Origin: Pelecanus crispus | Taxonomy: Eukaryota; Chordata; Aves; Pelecaniformes; Pelecanidae | Length of the DNA stretch: 64,000 bases | Reading direction: 5' to 3' | NCBI RefSeq assembly: GCF_030463565.1 | Contig: NC_134653.1 | Coordinates: forward strand, 27,713,150-27,777,149 | Part shown: piece after piece, positions 11,301-23,000 of the stretch | Numbering within the stretch: position 1 is the stretch's first letter | Layout of the letters: every line of letters starts with the position of its first letter | Translations under genes and position numbers: made by a program | The notes under the pieces: generated by a model | Told to the model about the DNA's origin: nothing | Databases searched by the model: none | The model's input: only the letters and a program-made list of their open reading frames with translations

Positions 11301-14300
11301 AACATTTTCTACTTGGAAAAAAACCATTTTTTCCTTGTCTATTGACAATCTGTGGTTGCATTTAAGGTTTTTTTTTTCCCCCACCATCCACTGACTGCCC
11401 TCAGACCAGACAGAAGATCTCACACACATGGTATTGGTATCCATCTTCCCTCTTGCAGATAAAATCTCCTGTTGGAAGAGATGCTTTGCCGCACACAGGG
11501 AAAGGAGATGAGGGAGCCTCCAAAGTCAGAATCTAGCTGATCTCAAAGAGACACAGTGATCTACTGTGGACTCCTGTTATCACTGCTGTTCACATGTCAG
11601 ACTCCAGTCTAGCTACAACTTGCAAGGGAATGCAGGTCTCAAATTTGTCACATCTCTCACATTTCTGTAGGAAATCCTGTATCTCCTCCCACTCCCCAAG
11701 TCTCTTGGGAGGAGGCTGCACAGGGGTACATCATTCCCAGATACAGGCAAATGCAGTTTGCACAACACAGTGGCTCTGTAGAGCTAGCTGGCATAGTTTT
11801 GCGCAATGGCCTTGGGTAAAATTCCCAAGTGAACTCCAGTTATAAATAAAGATGAAAAAACAGTTTACCTTCGAGTGTTCTTCCCATGCTCACGGAAACC
11901 TTTAGCAAATGGATTGTTGTCAATCTTGAGCTTTGTAATCTTGAAATAAAAAGAACAAGATTCAGTATCATGGTGACTGGTTGGGTTCTTTACTGTTTCA
12001 AGACCTTCACCTCAGTATTTATCACAACAGCTTGTCTGCGGGTTTTGGGCATGCCCTCGCCACAGTATCTGAGCACTCCCAGCAGCTCCTGTTATTGATT
12101 AGGAACTGACACACAGAAAGAAGTGACTTTGCCAGGGTCAGCAGGAATTTGTGTGGGATTCATCTGACTAGAGAAATACGCAGGGTAAGTATCTATATCT
12201 GGACTTTTGCCCATACTTTTTACTACGTTAAGGGTTCCTGTTAATCACTGACAGCACATTTAATACAATTAAGGTTCATGATTCATATCATCCGAGAGTA
12301 GAAGTTTTCCACAGGAACCATAATGTGCCTATTTCTTTCCACTGTCCGTCACAGGCACCCAGGGTGATTAGCTTGGAAGGAGACACCTTCCTCTACAAGA
12401 TTTCTAAAGACAAACGTGTCCAAGGGCAGTACTTGCACACTGTACCTGCTCATTCTGGTAGGCAGTAACAGAAGTGAAGACAGTCTCAGGGAAGCTGAAG
12501 ACTTGGAATATGCTCCAGCGGACACTAAAGAGGTCATCTGCCTGCACAATGTGGAAGCGGGGCTTGTAACGGTGCATGGAGTGGAGGATGATCTGGCACA
12601 GGGACAGACAAAGGAGAAAGTTTCTTATGTGCAACCACTGCAAACACACTGCGCAAAGTCTCCTCTGGAGACTCCCAGGACACCCATTTCAAACCAGGGA
12701 TGCCTGCCTGGGACGGGTGTCTCCACCATGCCTCTGTAGTGGCAGTACAGAGTAAAGCCTTCCCTCACAGGTAGTTAAGAGAGCACCAGGGCTGGGCTGA
12801 GGAAGGAAGAGAGGGCACTTGGATACATTTTAATTTCCACATGATCTAATTTCTTACAGATCTCACTTACTTCCCTTAACATCCATCTGCAATGAATTCC
12901 ATGAGAGCACAGCACAAAGGCCAGCTACAACCTACATGCCCATGTTGATCCAGAGTGTTGTTGGTGAGCTTCAGTTTTTGGAAGGAGACGGGTTCTTTCA
13001 TCCAGTGGCTGCCAGGAGCTGGGGAATCTGGGTGGACATAGGTGCGACAAGGGAGCTGGGGCTCTGCTTTTCCAGCAACTTCCCACTGATCTTTATTCCA
13101 CTGTGAAGGGAAAGACGGAAATCTAGAGCTTAAAATAATTACTTTCATTATAGCAAAACCCCAGCAACTTTGCTTCACTGTTGATTTAGTGGACCCTCTG
13201 AAGCACAGTCCTGACAAGAAGCAGATTCTCTCTTATAAGCCATGACCATGTTACCAAAACAGCTCCAAGTTTAGGCGTCATTTTTCCTCCCTTTCTCCCA
13301 ATGGCTGTCAGAGAAGTCTGACATTAATCATGATTAAGACTGTACCACTTACAATGAAAATTAGTTACCTTTCCAGCTGCTCCCCAAGCAAAACTGACAA
13401 ATAACTTCAGAGAGGCATAAAATCCACCAATCACTTCTGAACTTTGTCCAAAGACAAATTATTTATCAGCCTGGCCAGTGAAGCACAAAGATTAATCCAT
13501 TTCAAATGAAGATGGAAGGACAGCATAACTTACTATTATTTAAAGTACCTACCTTGTACCTGAAGTTGTCCATTGGCACAAAATCTACCAGCATGAGGTA
13601 CTTGGCATATGGGATTAAGCCGGAGACTTTGATTTTGCATTGTGGAAACATTCGTCTGAAGGAGAAATGAAATATACAGTATAAGGATTTCTCTATAAAG
13701 TGGATATTGTCTAATGATCAAGCAGCAGGTCATGTTTACTCACTATTTTGCAAAGTTCTGGTAGCAGTATTTCTAGAGGTCAGCTATTGAACATTTTTAC
13801 CATTTTATTGATGTATTGTCTAATCCTATGGGTTTAGGTGGAATAGGCACTAACAGAGCAGCAGCAGTCACTGATGGCCTGACATTGTTACTGCTTTTGT
13901 TCTTCTGATTCCTGTAACACAACAGTAGGAAACTTAAAATATCTGGAATTTGCACATAGTTCCTAGCCTTCTGCAGCTGTCACAGACCTGAGGATAGATC
14001 AGAGCATTTTCTAGTGCAGATAGAAAACGTGCTCTCATCTAAGAGCACATCTAGCTTTCCGTTCCAGTACTCCCTGCCACCACTTTCATTTTCTGATTCT
14101 GCAAAAAAGCTCCGACACCTACCTCCCTACCCAAAGGGATTATTTCAGCTCACAGCAGCTTTGACATAATATATTACAAATTCACAATTTCGTATTCTTT
14201 CACTGCAAGCTCCACAATGCATGACTCATTTCAACTTTAGAGTAGTCTGCATGCACAGATCATTACTATTCTACGCCATGTTCTTCTCTGCAAATGGCAG

Positions 14301-14792
14301 ACTCAAAACCAGGTATTTACTGCTCAACTGCTGCTGCCTATGACCGAGGCAAAGGGAACCCAGGGCACCTTCCAGAGCAACCTCGCAGCGACAGGAAGAA
14401 CATCAGTGTTAAGTGCTGAGATAAGAGCCCAGAAGTTTTCTCAGCACATCAGCCCCACAGTGACCTTTTGCACTTCACAGTTCGGACTTCAACATCCTGA
14501 AAGTGCAATTCTTCTGCCAGGGGCAGAGAGATGTGCATAATCAGCCACAAAACTAGTTTAAGAGCCACCATTCAAAAAATGAGCACTCGGAGATTTTGCT
14601 AACAGCTTGGAGGGGTGTGGTGTGGGCGGCTGCCCTGCTCCCCTCACCTGCCGGATTTGGTGATGATCATCTCAGTTCCTATCTGATGAAACTTCATCCA
14701 GAGACCCATGTCCTCGAGGGTGACCACAATGGAGCTCTGCGGGTAGGGCTCCAGGCTGGGGGAAGGAAGTGCCTCACACGGCGCTTTCACGT
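7936..14792 (-). CDS. TBX6L: T-box transcription factor TBX6L (VegT/Tbx16 ortholog), coding exons 2-9
   Basis: Eight minus-strand exons, all with GT-AG introns, join without a frame break; with the proposed first exon the product is 462 residues, close to frog VegT (about 455). The DNA-binding T-box spans roughly residues 37-225 and shows the family hallmarks [65 protein letters not shown] and NPFAKGF. The carboxy end [12 protein letters not shown] and the MYSPY block match VegT/Tbx16 rather than TBX6. By family knowledge this is a nuclear activator that binds T-half-site DNA and drives presomitic and paraxial mesoderm genes; mammals lost this gene. No coding damage is seen. A decayed tandem paralog lies about 13 kb upstream of the last T-box exon on the same strand. 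TBX6 is the main alternative, but both ends of the protein argue against it. Confidence 0.93.
9016..9208 (-). CDS. TBX6L: TBX6L exon 8: transactivation-region linker
   Basis: The best acceptor is GTGAGTCAG|AT, which keeps frame from exon 7; the nearer GCTGTGAG would run into a stop. The donor is TATCG|GTGAGT. It encodes [15 protein letters not shown], containing a VKEE sumoylation-like motif also present in VegT (RVKEES), and a low-complexity segment with EQQVPTPSY matching VegT EQQVPTSS. The exon is 193 bp. Confidence 0.92.
10096..10151 (-). mobile_element. CR1 LINE 3'-end fragment nested in the LTR
   Basis: On the minus strand this reads as the CR1 3' terminus: TTGGACTGGATGATCTTAAA, then TTTTCCAACC and GATTCTATGATTCT. 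It interrupts the LTR between ...TTGGGAATT and AATTGGCTGGG, so AATT appears on both sides as a possible 4-bp duplication. The remaining LTR sequence is continuous once this piece is taken out. Confidence 0.75.
10212..10262 (+). repeat. TAT/TAC trinucleotide-rich block in the LTR
   Basis: An imperfect run of ATT and ACT triplets within the LTR, just before the AATTATTAAAC motif. It is part of the LTR, not an independent element. Confidence 0.7.
10590..10681 (-). CDS. TBX6L: TBX6L exon 7: basic region after the T-box
   Basis: The acceptor is TTTTTCCCAG|GGAAGG and the donor CGTG|GTAATA. It encodes [20 protein letters not shown] and an acidic [16 protein letters not shown] is a probable nuclear localisation signal and aligns with the SKRQKRK stretch of VegT. 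The exon is 92 bp and ends in phase 1. The intron that follows contains the solo LTR. Confidence 0.92.
11063..11090. repeat. Perfect inverted repeat in a TBX6L intron
   Basis: TACTATACACA and TGTGTATAGTA are perfect 11-bp arms separated by 6 bases. It lies between exons 6 and 7. No small-RNA precursor of usual length is evident; it may be incidental. Confidence 0.7.
11869..11939 (-). CDS. TBX6L: TBX6L exon 6: C-terminal T-box helices
   Basis: The acceptor is ATTTCAAG|ATT and the donor CTCGAAG|GTAAAC. It encodes [19 protein letters not shown] and then a basic tail [13 protein letters not shown] forms the minor-groove-contacting C-terminal helix of T-box proteins. The exon is 71 bp and the Arg codon is split with the next exon. 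Confidence 0.95.
12446..12592 (-). CDS. TBX6L: TBX6L exon 5: T-box, IILHSMHRY to TAYQNEQ
   Basis: The acceptor is CTGTGCCAG|ATC and the donor GAGCAG|GTACAG. It encodes [17 protein letters not shown], the subfamily-variable stretch [13 protein letters not shown], and [16 protein letters not shown]. The short variable stretch with a Trp is typical of the Tbx6/Tbx16 subfamily. The exon is 147 bp, phase 0 to phase 0, and is the direct counterpart of the open exon in the upstream paralog. Confidence 0.96.
12936..13100 (-). CDS. TBX6L: TBX6L exon 4: T-box, WNKDQW to QHGH
   Basis: The acceptor is CCTTCACAG|TGG and the donor GGGCAT|GTAGGT. It encodes [14 protein letters not shown], then [20 protein letters not shown] and [14 protein letters not shown]. 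The [10 protein letters not shown] segment with Cys-Arg-Thr before YVHPDSP resembles frog VegT. The exon is 165 bp, phase 0 to phase 0. Confidence 0.96.
13553..13655 (-). CDS. TBX6L: TBX6L exon 3: T-box, RRMFP to FRYK
   Basis: The acceptor is TCCTTCAG|ACG and the donor TACAAG|GTAGGT. It encodes [19 protein letters not shown] and the strand [15 protein letters not shown], both diagnostic of the T-box core. RRMFP contributes to DNA contacts in solved T-box structures (family knowledge). The exon is 103 bp and ends in phase 0. Confidence 0.96.
14648..14792 (-). CDS. TBX6L: TBX6L exon 2: N-terminal linker and start of the T-box
   Basis: The acceptor is CCCTGTAG|AC and the donor CGGCAG|GTGAGG. 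It encodes a Pro/Ser-rich linker ([12 protein letters not shown]) and then the first T-box strand and helix, [17 protein letters not shown], ending in IITKSG. The last codon is split (AG|A, Arg). The exon is 145 bp. Confidence 0.95.
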
Positions 14793-16954
14793 CTACAGGG
14801 AGAGGGAGAAAACGGTAATTCAGACAGGCAGGAGGGCAGCTGGCATGAAGCAGCCCCTCCTGCTCAGAGACAGCGCCCTGAGATGCAGCACCCATGTCAG
14901 CCCTCCCAGTATCCTCCAGCGCCAGCTCCCTCCAGTACAGGGAGCTACCAAATTTCACACGCTGTTGTAACAGACAGGGTCCGTACATCTGGCCAGGGTA
15001 CGTCTCAGCCCCAAACCACCGCGCAGTGCACAGCGCTGGTTCACCTCAGGGAGCTGAATGCCATGATTGCACCCATGAACGTCCCAGGTGCTGCCAAGAA
15101 CTAGGAAGTCTGTGCCACAATAAACCTCTTAAAGAAAATCCGTTATTTTTCTTCAAAGGCTTTTTGTTACTTAGCAGGCTCAGTAGGCAGAAAGGCTTTT
15201 CCAACAGGTTTGTTTTTAGTTGATAAGTTCTTTTGTAAAGATTTGTGTGTTGTAAAAATTCAACCTGACTTCCTTTATTCCAAAACTCAGACTGGCAGGT
15301 AGCCACAATACACTTTTATTCCTGTTCTGGCATGATCAGGATTACACAAAACACTTTACCAAGAGAATAAAATGAAAGCTGAAAGGATTGGAAAGATTTT
15401 AAGTGTACCAGTGGGTAATGGGAGAAAACGACAGATAGGTGGTAGCAGAGGTGAAAAAACTCTCCACAGGACAAAGAAGGGACAGACAGCAGACCCAAAT
15501 GTAAGTGAAGGCAAGAAAGGGAGGTGACAGAGCCAGACCATGGAATGTTCTGAAAAGAAGACAGCTGGTCTGAACCGGACTTGGAGATGGAGACCACCGA
15601 GGAGTGTGTGACAGCGGGGGAAGGTGCCTCTTCAGTAACACGCCATGGCACATCCGAGGAGCTGCCCGCAATATGCCTGCACTTTCTGTTACAGGCAGAG
15701 GACTAACTATGGTCCTGTGGAAGAGGAAAGGTGAAGTACTGGAGAAGCTGTCTCTGGTGTTGATGGTACCCACCTCCTCTGTAAAGCCGTTTAGATTAAA
15801 AACCTCCTTTAGGTGCTCTTAACTATACTGTAACACACGCAAGATTGCTGTTGCCATACTGAAAAGCCCAGGCCAAAAACCCCAACCAGATCCATTTTAG
15901 GACAAAACTTGACCTGGTATAGCTACTGGTGGACTGATTTCATACCCAATGAGGCTTTACTGATGCTGCCCTGCGGTCTGAATGAGGTATTGATAGGCCT
16001 GCTCAACTCGGGGGGCACTCACAGCAGCAGTGTGCCACTTCTGCTGGGTGACGCATTATCAGCCATGCACAGCTATTCATTTAAAAAGGAGATTTTTCTG
16101 CCTCTCAGCCTGATCAGATCGTATTCAGAGCAGATCAGAAATAAGGGAATTTTCGCCTTGTTGCAGCTCTCCTGAGTAATGTCTTCAAAAGAATAAGTAT
16201 GAAAAGCAGACAACTATTTCTAGAGAAATCGGCTTTTCTCAGAAAGCAACATCTTTCCACAAAAACAACCCAATGCGAGTCTAAGGGGTTCTTCCCACAG
16301 TATTAGGAAGTAAAAACCATTTAAACGTAATTTTGTCAGTTTGTAAAGGTCTTTAGGCATTTTAAAAAAATATCCTCTACCCTTTTTTCTTCTTTGATCC
16401 AACATTAATGAACTGGCTAAGAAGTGACACCTAGTTTGCTCACTAAGATTAGCCTGTTAACATCTTCTTACTAAAGCTTCCCCCATATCCTCTTGCAAAG
16501 ACATGAAAGCTGCCATGGGACGACGCATTCGGTAGCTCAGTGCAGCGCACGTATCAAAAGGAGTTACAATAAAATTGGGCTGATTTCCCACAGGAGTCAT
16601 CCAGTCACAAATACATGCAAACAGATTTTGATTAGCCAGACAGATGCTCGCTCCTTCCCCAAATGAATTTTACAATTAACATTTTTGTAAGCAAATTCCA
16701 GTGCCATTAAATGAGACTACACAAGGCAGATCTCGGGAGTCGTTACTGAGGGGAGACTTCCAATGAAATCAAGACGAATTTAAGTGAAAGGAGTTCAGTA
16801 CTGAATTAAAAATGAAAGGCAGATGTTATAACCTGTTTTTCACCAAAAAGAGTCCACAATGCACCTGTATGAGCGAGATGCTAGAGGAGACAAAGAGCTG
16901 CACACACAATAAACATCGCAGCAAAGATTTTTAAATGGAGTTACTGTCTTTCAC

Positions 16955-17000
16955 CCTGCAGGTTTTTTTGTGCGCAGTCTGAAGCCGAGAAACAGGACAT
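16955..17000 (-). CDS. TBX6L: Candidate first coding exon of TBX6L
   Basis: An ATG at 16998-17000 opens a 15-codon frame (MSCFSASDCAQKNLQ) ending in CAGG|GTGAAA. The single leftover G joins the AC that opens exon 2 to give GAC (Asp), so the phase fits exactly. Frog VegT likewise has a short Cys-containing N-terminus just before a DVK sequence. The frame continues open upstream of the ATG to a TGA near 17187, so this could also be the 3' part of a longer exon. Support is phase and position only; sequence conservation could not be tested. Confidence 0.35.
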
Positions 17001-20000
17001 TAACAGTCTGCATGGGGATCCGGACTCCAGCAATGGTGTGAGCTTGCTAAGGGATCCACACAGCTGACTACACAGTCCTATGCAATCGGCTTCAGCGGGA
17101 TTCTGCAGCGCTGGATCGGTCTGTAGGATCTGCTTCAGATTTTCTTTGCAGAGCCAAAGGCTGGCTTGCAAGGCACTCCAAATTCACTCCTGGTTTGTGC
17201 CTACATAACTAATGCCAAGACTCACACACACGTCCCCCACAAAGATGCCTGCGTGTTGGAACTACAGCACGAAGAGTTTTGTAGCAGGGTGTCCAAGCAC
17301 TGAACTGAACATGTTAGATCTGTACTTCTATTGTTTCCTCTTCCATGTAACTTATTTTTTTATTTTAAGTATTATTTGAAAGAGATTTAAACATTTTCCA
17401 AGACTTTTAGTTCTAAGCTATTTTAAAAGTATTCATTATCATCATCATTGTGGTGGTAACACTGCATGTGGCACACTTTAAAACATATTCCTTATGCCAA
17501 GATTAGGTTGAAAAGGAAGATAGCTGCTGTGATAAAGGCACTGAAAATTAAGAGATCTCCAATCTATTTCATGCTTGATTTTAAAGTCCTTATCCAAATA
17601 AGAGCAGTTTGTCCTTCAAGTTTCTGCATCTAGAATAGGCTGTACATATCCCTTTTCCCATCTTGGAAAGGAGAGAAAGAGAAATGAGAGTCAATTCAGT
17701 AACACTTGGGGGGGGTGGGTTTAAGATCTTTGGATAGAAGATGCTAGAGTATAATCCACTCACCTAAAGCAGTCCCTCAATGAATTTAATTGTCAATTAC
17801 TGAGACAATATTATGATGTCAGAAAATCTGTTGCAGACTTCCCACAAAGTATGGGATAGGGTTTGCAATACCGGGAAAACTCCAAGATAAAAGGATGCTT
17901 CTTACCTTCACTATAACCAGTTACATTTGTTGCTGTTAACTTCTCAATGAAGAAGTCCAACACTAACAGCTATCCAGTGTCCACAGGGAGGAAATGCACA
18001 TCGATATATAAAGCTATCTGAGAAATTAAACTTGCCAACAACCAAAAAACCCGCATGTTCTCTGATCTTATAAATGTCAGTAGAAACACCCTAACCTTCT
18101 GGAGGGAACCTCATTTCTCAGAACCAGAAAGCTTTTTGGCAGTAATGAAAGTATGGTGTTTCTACAAATGAAATGGCTTCACCTCTCAAACGCACCCAGT
18201 CATGACCTTGAATATTTCTGCTGTGTGGGGTCATGCACCAGAAACAACTCAATAAGAAAATGAGGTGACTTCTGCAATAGTTAGAATCTTTAATGTGATA
18301 AAATATCGTAATACAGTCTGTGATTTTTTTGTTGTTGCTCTTTTGCTTTTAAAGTCAACATTCTCTTGAAGTGGCAGAAATCAGTATGAATCAGATCAAC
18401 ACAGTATGGACTGCTTTATAAAAAACCCAAAACAACAGCGAAGGTGGAAATTATCTGAGGCACTGCACATGTATTTTGGTTATGAATGAAACAAGACATT
18501 GCAGAGGTAGAGAAAGGAAGCTGAGAATACCCAGCCATCTGTAACATGTGTGTGAACTGCATACCTGAACTAGGTAAATAGTTGTTTCCTTCTGACACAG
18601 AGTAAAACCCAAGACTAGATTTGGGTTTCAGTTACTGACATGCAGTACCTCTGGACTGGCCCTTAGTTTCCCAATGCATATCCGTCATTGGGCCCAATCC
18701 AATCATGCCCCATGCAGAAGAGGTTAACAACATGCTGTAAGACAGACTGATGAAGAAAAACATAAATAAAACCCTAGGGAAATCACAAAAATCCTGTGTT
18801 TGGGCATGAACCTGGTAGAGGTGGGGTATGCCTGCTTGGGGTTTATACTTTCAAAGGGCAGAGAAAAAACAAAAGAAAAAACAGACAGTTTGTATCAGAA
18901 CTATTATTAGCAATATAACAAATATTTCCAAAACTTCCGTGGCCTTCAACCTGGAGGAACTCAGGGTACTTTGCAGACGATATACAAATAACACTGCACA
19001 AGGTGATATGGATAAGGGAGTTTTGGGCACAATTGTGAGTAAACTTTTGCTACATTACAAAAGATCTTCCAAGGCTCACAAAGAACACTCAGAACCACAA
19101 TTTCTCATCTATTCCTACCAAAAAAAAAAAATTTTTAGAAATCCTCTCCAGCTACACACACGCTACTATAAATGTGGTAACCCTTCAGGAGTACTTGTTC
19201 TCTTTCTAAAATGATTGTATGCTCTTCGCATAGGTCTAGCATCTTTCCGCGCAATAAGGAAAAGGAGGGAGTCCTTTACCTACCTGGTAAAGCTTGCATT
19301 TTTCCATGTACTGTGGAGTCTAGGAGGTCGCGCGGCTGAGAGAGCCACCAGAGTTCTTACAAGGGGAGCCAAAATAGTCCAGTTCAAAAGCAGGTCTGAT
19401 TTCCTGGAGCAAGCAAAAGCCCTTCCTTCTGAGATCCAGTGTCAAGAGTGAGTGGGATGAGGATGGGACTCCAAGCACAGCTAGCCAAGGTGAGTTCCTG
19501 TTTTATGGAGGCTAATGAGCGGGGAGGAGCTTCTCACCAGGGCTGTCCCCTTGCAATCCTTTGATGTCCAAAGGGACAAAGAGAGGAAGGATCTGCCGCA
19601 ATGGCTGGGGCTAAGGGAAGAAAATCAAAGAGAATTAACATGGCTTTGACATACAGGAAACCCTACAGGGGAAATGCACCTTGATTTACTGCTAACGCAC
19701 TTTTAAACAAATAGAGACAAGACCAAAAACATCAGTCGAAGACCTACCTACAAAATAAAAAAAATCATTTAAACAGCAAGCAGGAAAATTTTCCTTCTGG
19801 CTACTCTAAGGACTTGATATAATTTTCATCTCCAGAGTACAGAATCATTTTACTCTTGATTTCTGGTATCAGAATCGGGACTGTATCAAGCTTGTTCCTT
19901 CCCAAGCGGGTGATTAACAGTCTGTGGTAAAGTTTGCTCTCACAACTGGGATGCTGCAGCAACACATTCATTCACCAACAGACGTCTTCTCCACTAACAG

Positions 20001-23000
20001 AAACACATTTGATGATGTAACGTTACTTACCTACCTGATCTCTCCGTTCACAGCCTTTAACCACATAGCTTATTTTCCTATTGCGCTGTTTTTCTGCAGC
20101 AGGGTCCTCACCATCGCATCAGATCTGTTCTGAAGCTCAGGACTGAGCCTGCTCTACAGGTAGTATCTTTTCAGCTGAGCTTCATGAGTAAAAGTTGCAA
20201 TTGTTTAATGACACAGCCATGCTAGCATATAATTTTACTGGCACCAAACTTCTTCAGCTGGCACCTTCCAGGGTTAGTGCAAGTGATCGAAGAGTCTCGT
20301 GGTGGATCAGGCACTGGTTTTAGGCCTTGTTCGAGGCACTGCTCTTACTGAATGGAAAGGCTGAGCAGAAACTGAAGGACTTGAGCATTTTCCCTTAATT
20401 AGTTTATTCTGCAAGTGTGACCATTAGCTTTTGTACTTACAAGTGCTTACAAGTGCTAAGAGACAGCAATCAAGTCTCACGCTTCAGGGCACAAAACAGC
20501 CAGTACACCTCGGTGAAGAAGGGAGTTCTATGCATTCATGTACAGAAATTGCTATACTAACATTTAAAGGTCAAAGATGTTCAAAAAGAGGAGGTCAAAA
20601 GTAGGATATCAGTCTCAATGGGCCAGCGTTGGATCCTGCACAGCAAATTCAGGAGCTCTGTTCATTTCAAAGAGCATTGCTATTAGGCTGCAGCTGATCC
20701 ATGGTCTAGTTTTGCTCCCAATAAAATAAACGTTTATTTTTTTATTTTGCTAGTGGTGTTATTGGGACATCTGATTTTTAGTCTGACATGCAAAACATAT
20801 TCCGAATTTAGTCAGTTTCTATAACTGATCAACATCCTGTTAGTTCTGCTTTTACTGCCTTTTGGAGCAGGCAATGCAAGGACAAGCAAAGAGGACAAAG
20901 GAGGTTAACCAGAGGAGGGACAGGCTCTTTTTCAATAGTATATTGAATTTTAGGCATCCCATTACTAGGCAGGGAGAGAAAGGCCAATGCTTAGTGTGGC
21001 AAGGAAGAATGTTTAAAAGAAAGGGGTTGGAGAGTTTGAGAAGTCCCGAGGAGGATTTTATAGCAGGAGATGGTCCGTTGGATCCTGCCACCTTTGAAGG
21101 ACCACATCCAGCCTTCCTGACATCCCCTTAAAACTACGGGGTAATACAGAAGACCACAGGCTCTTCTCCTTCAGCTGAGGATACCCAGAACTGGGGAGTC
21201 TCAGTACCACTGAGGAGAAGACTATCACGTGATGGAGCAACATCAACTTGTAGCTCAACTGGAGGTTATTTATTACATACATGGAAAAATAAATCAGAAG
21301 GGAAAAGATCAGCTGAAAATGGTATCAAGGTCAAATCTCCTCTGCTTGTACTTGCACAGCCACTACCAGACACAAACAAAACAGGATGCAGAAATGCTTT
21401 TCTGCTCTGCCACAAAAGGAAAGCCAGCATCAAACCTGCCCCCTCCATGTCCCGCTTTTCTAATGCTAGTATTTTAATTGTAGAAAGAGGAAGACAACCA
21501 TAATCAGAATCTGAAAAGGAAAAATAGAACAAAAATTGGGTCAGATTCAAGCTAGCAGCGACATGGATCAACATCCCACACAGTATGAAACTGCACAACA
21601 GCAGCAGCAGCACTGGGAATTTCAGACTCTTCACCTGACAAGAGCGTGGGATGTGTATCATGACTTGCTGCTTCTTCCACGAAAGGGTATGAGATGGTCT
21701 CCTGCTGCCACTTCATTTGCACACTGCATATCAGCATGTCTAGAGAACACACATTTGCTACAAGTACTCAAATCCTTTTGTCTTTTCTCAGCTGATTGAT
21801 GGGGAAGGTGGAGTCATTAATTACCCTTGACTAGTTAACAACTAGCTTTCTCCCAGCCATTCTAGTTGCACTGGAAAGGTTTTGAAGGTGGAGGGGGGGG
21901 GAAGTGAATTTGTACTATTGCTGGAAAGCGTGGCTAACAGGAGCAATCCCCATGAAATTCATCACCAGCAAAGGGGGAATTTAGCACATTACCCTCTTGT
22001 CTGTCTGTCCATGGAGCGCCCTCAGGCAGTTTGCTGGGAAGTCAGAGGTGAATGTGCTGGTGTCTAACAATTCACTGGCAAATTGAAGGCTGGGGGTGTG
22101 GAAAGGGATGGGAGAGATAGTGGGTCTGACATGTGTAAGTCAGTGACATACACAGCTCTGCTCCAAGCTCATTTACAGCAGCAGGTAAAAATCCTGCTGT
22201 GCCTAGCTCTAACAGTAGGCTCTCCTGCTATGCTGAAGGGGACGAGGTAGGGCAGCACAGAAGGGAGGGGATGTGTGATGACAAAAGCAGAGGCCAAGAG
22301 CTTTTGCTTTGCATCTCTTTGAGGAGGTGATTAGAAAGAAACATTCTCCTCTGGGTTTTGTAGTAAGGCAAATGTTTTCTGGCACTTCTCCTGCCTGAAG
22401 TGAAGCTTTAACCCTTAACACTCAACAGGACCCTGTAGGGAACTGGTTTGCACATATACCCTCCCCCATTCCTACCTTCTGAACTGGGAGCTCTCCCAGA
22501 CAGGGTGATCATCTTGCCATCTCTGACTGGTGTCTGGGGCTCTCAGACCGCAGGAGAACAGACAACGCATGTCAGCTAGCAGGAGGCTTTGGCTGGCAGG
22601 ATCTGAGCCTGCAAGTGGCTGTGCGGGATACACCACCTCAGTCTAGGCAGAACTTCCAGGACAGCATTCTGCCCTGAGAGCAAGCTCAAGTACGAGGCAT
22701 GAAGTTACTGTCCAGGAGACTGCTGGAAAGCAACAGAAATCCAGATTAGTAATAATGATCTCTTGAAAGAGCCAGTCTTGGATCATTGCTCATCTGTATC
22801 AGCACTCGGGTGCAGTAGCCAGCAATCCAACCCCTGCAGATTTCCCTCTGCGTGCACAGTTGTGAGAAAGCGTTATCATATTAGCTTTAATAACACTGGG
22901 CTTAAGTGAAGCAGTGTTGTCTGCCTGAGTTTACACAAGTGAGAAAAAATAACATGGAGAAGTGCAAACTGCATTTAAGAGATACTCCCCTCTGAAACAT

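Noticed and set aside
15316-15773. Overlapping minus-strand frames near 15.4-15.7 kb, one ending in phase 1 at CTTG|GTAAAG, as a possible TBX6L first exon
   Set aside because: They have no ATG start in the phase-1 frame and no resemblance to VegT N-termini; the 16.96-kb candidate is simpler.
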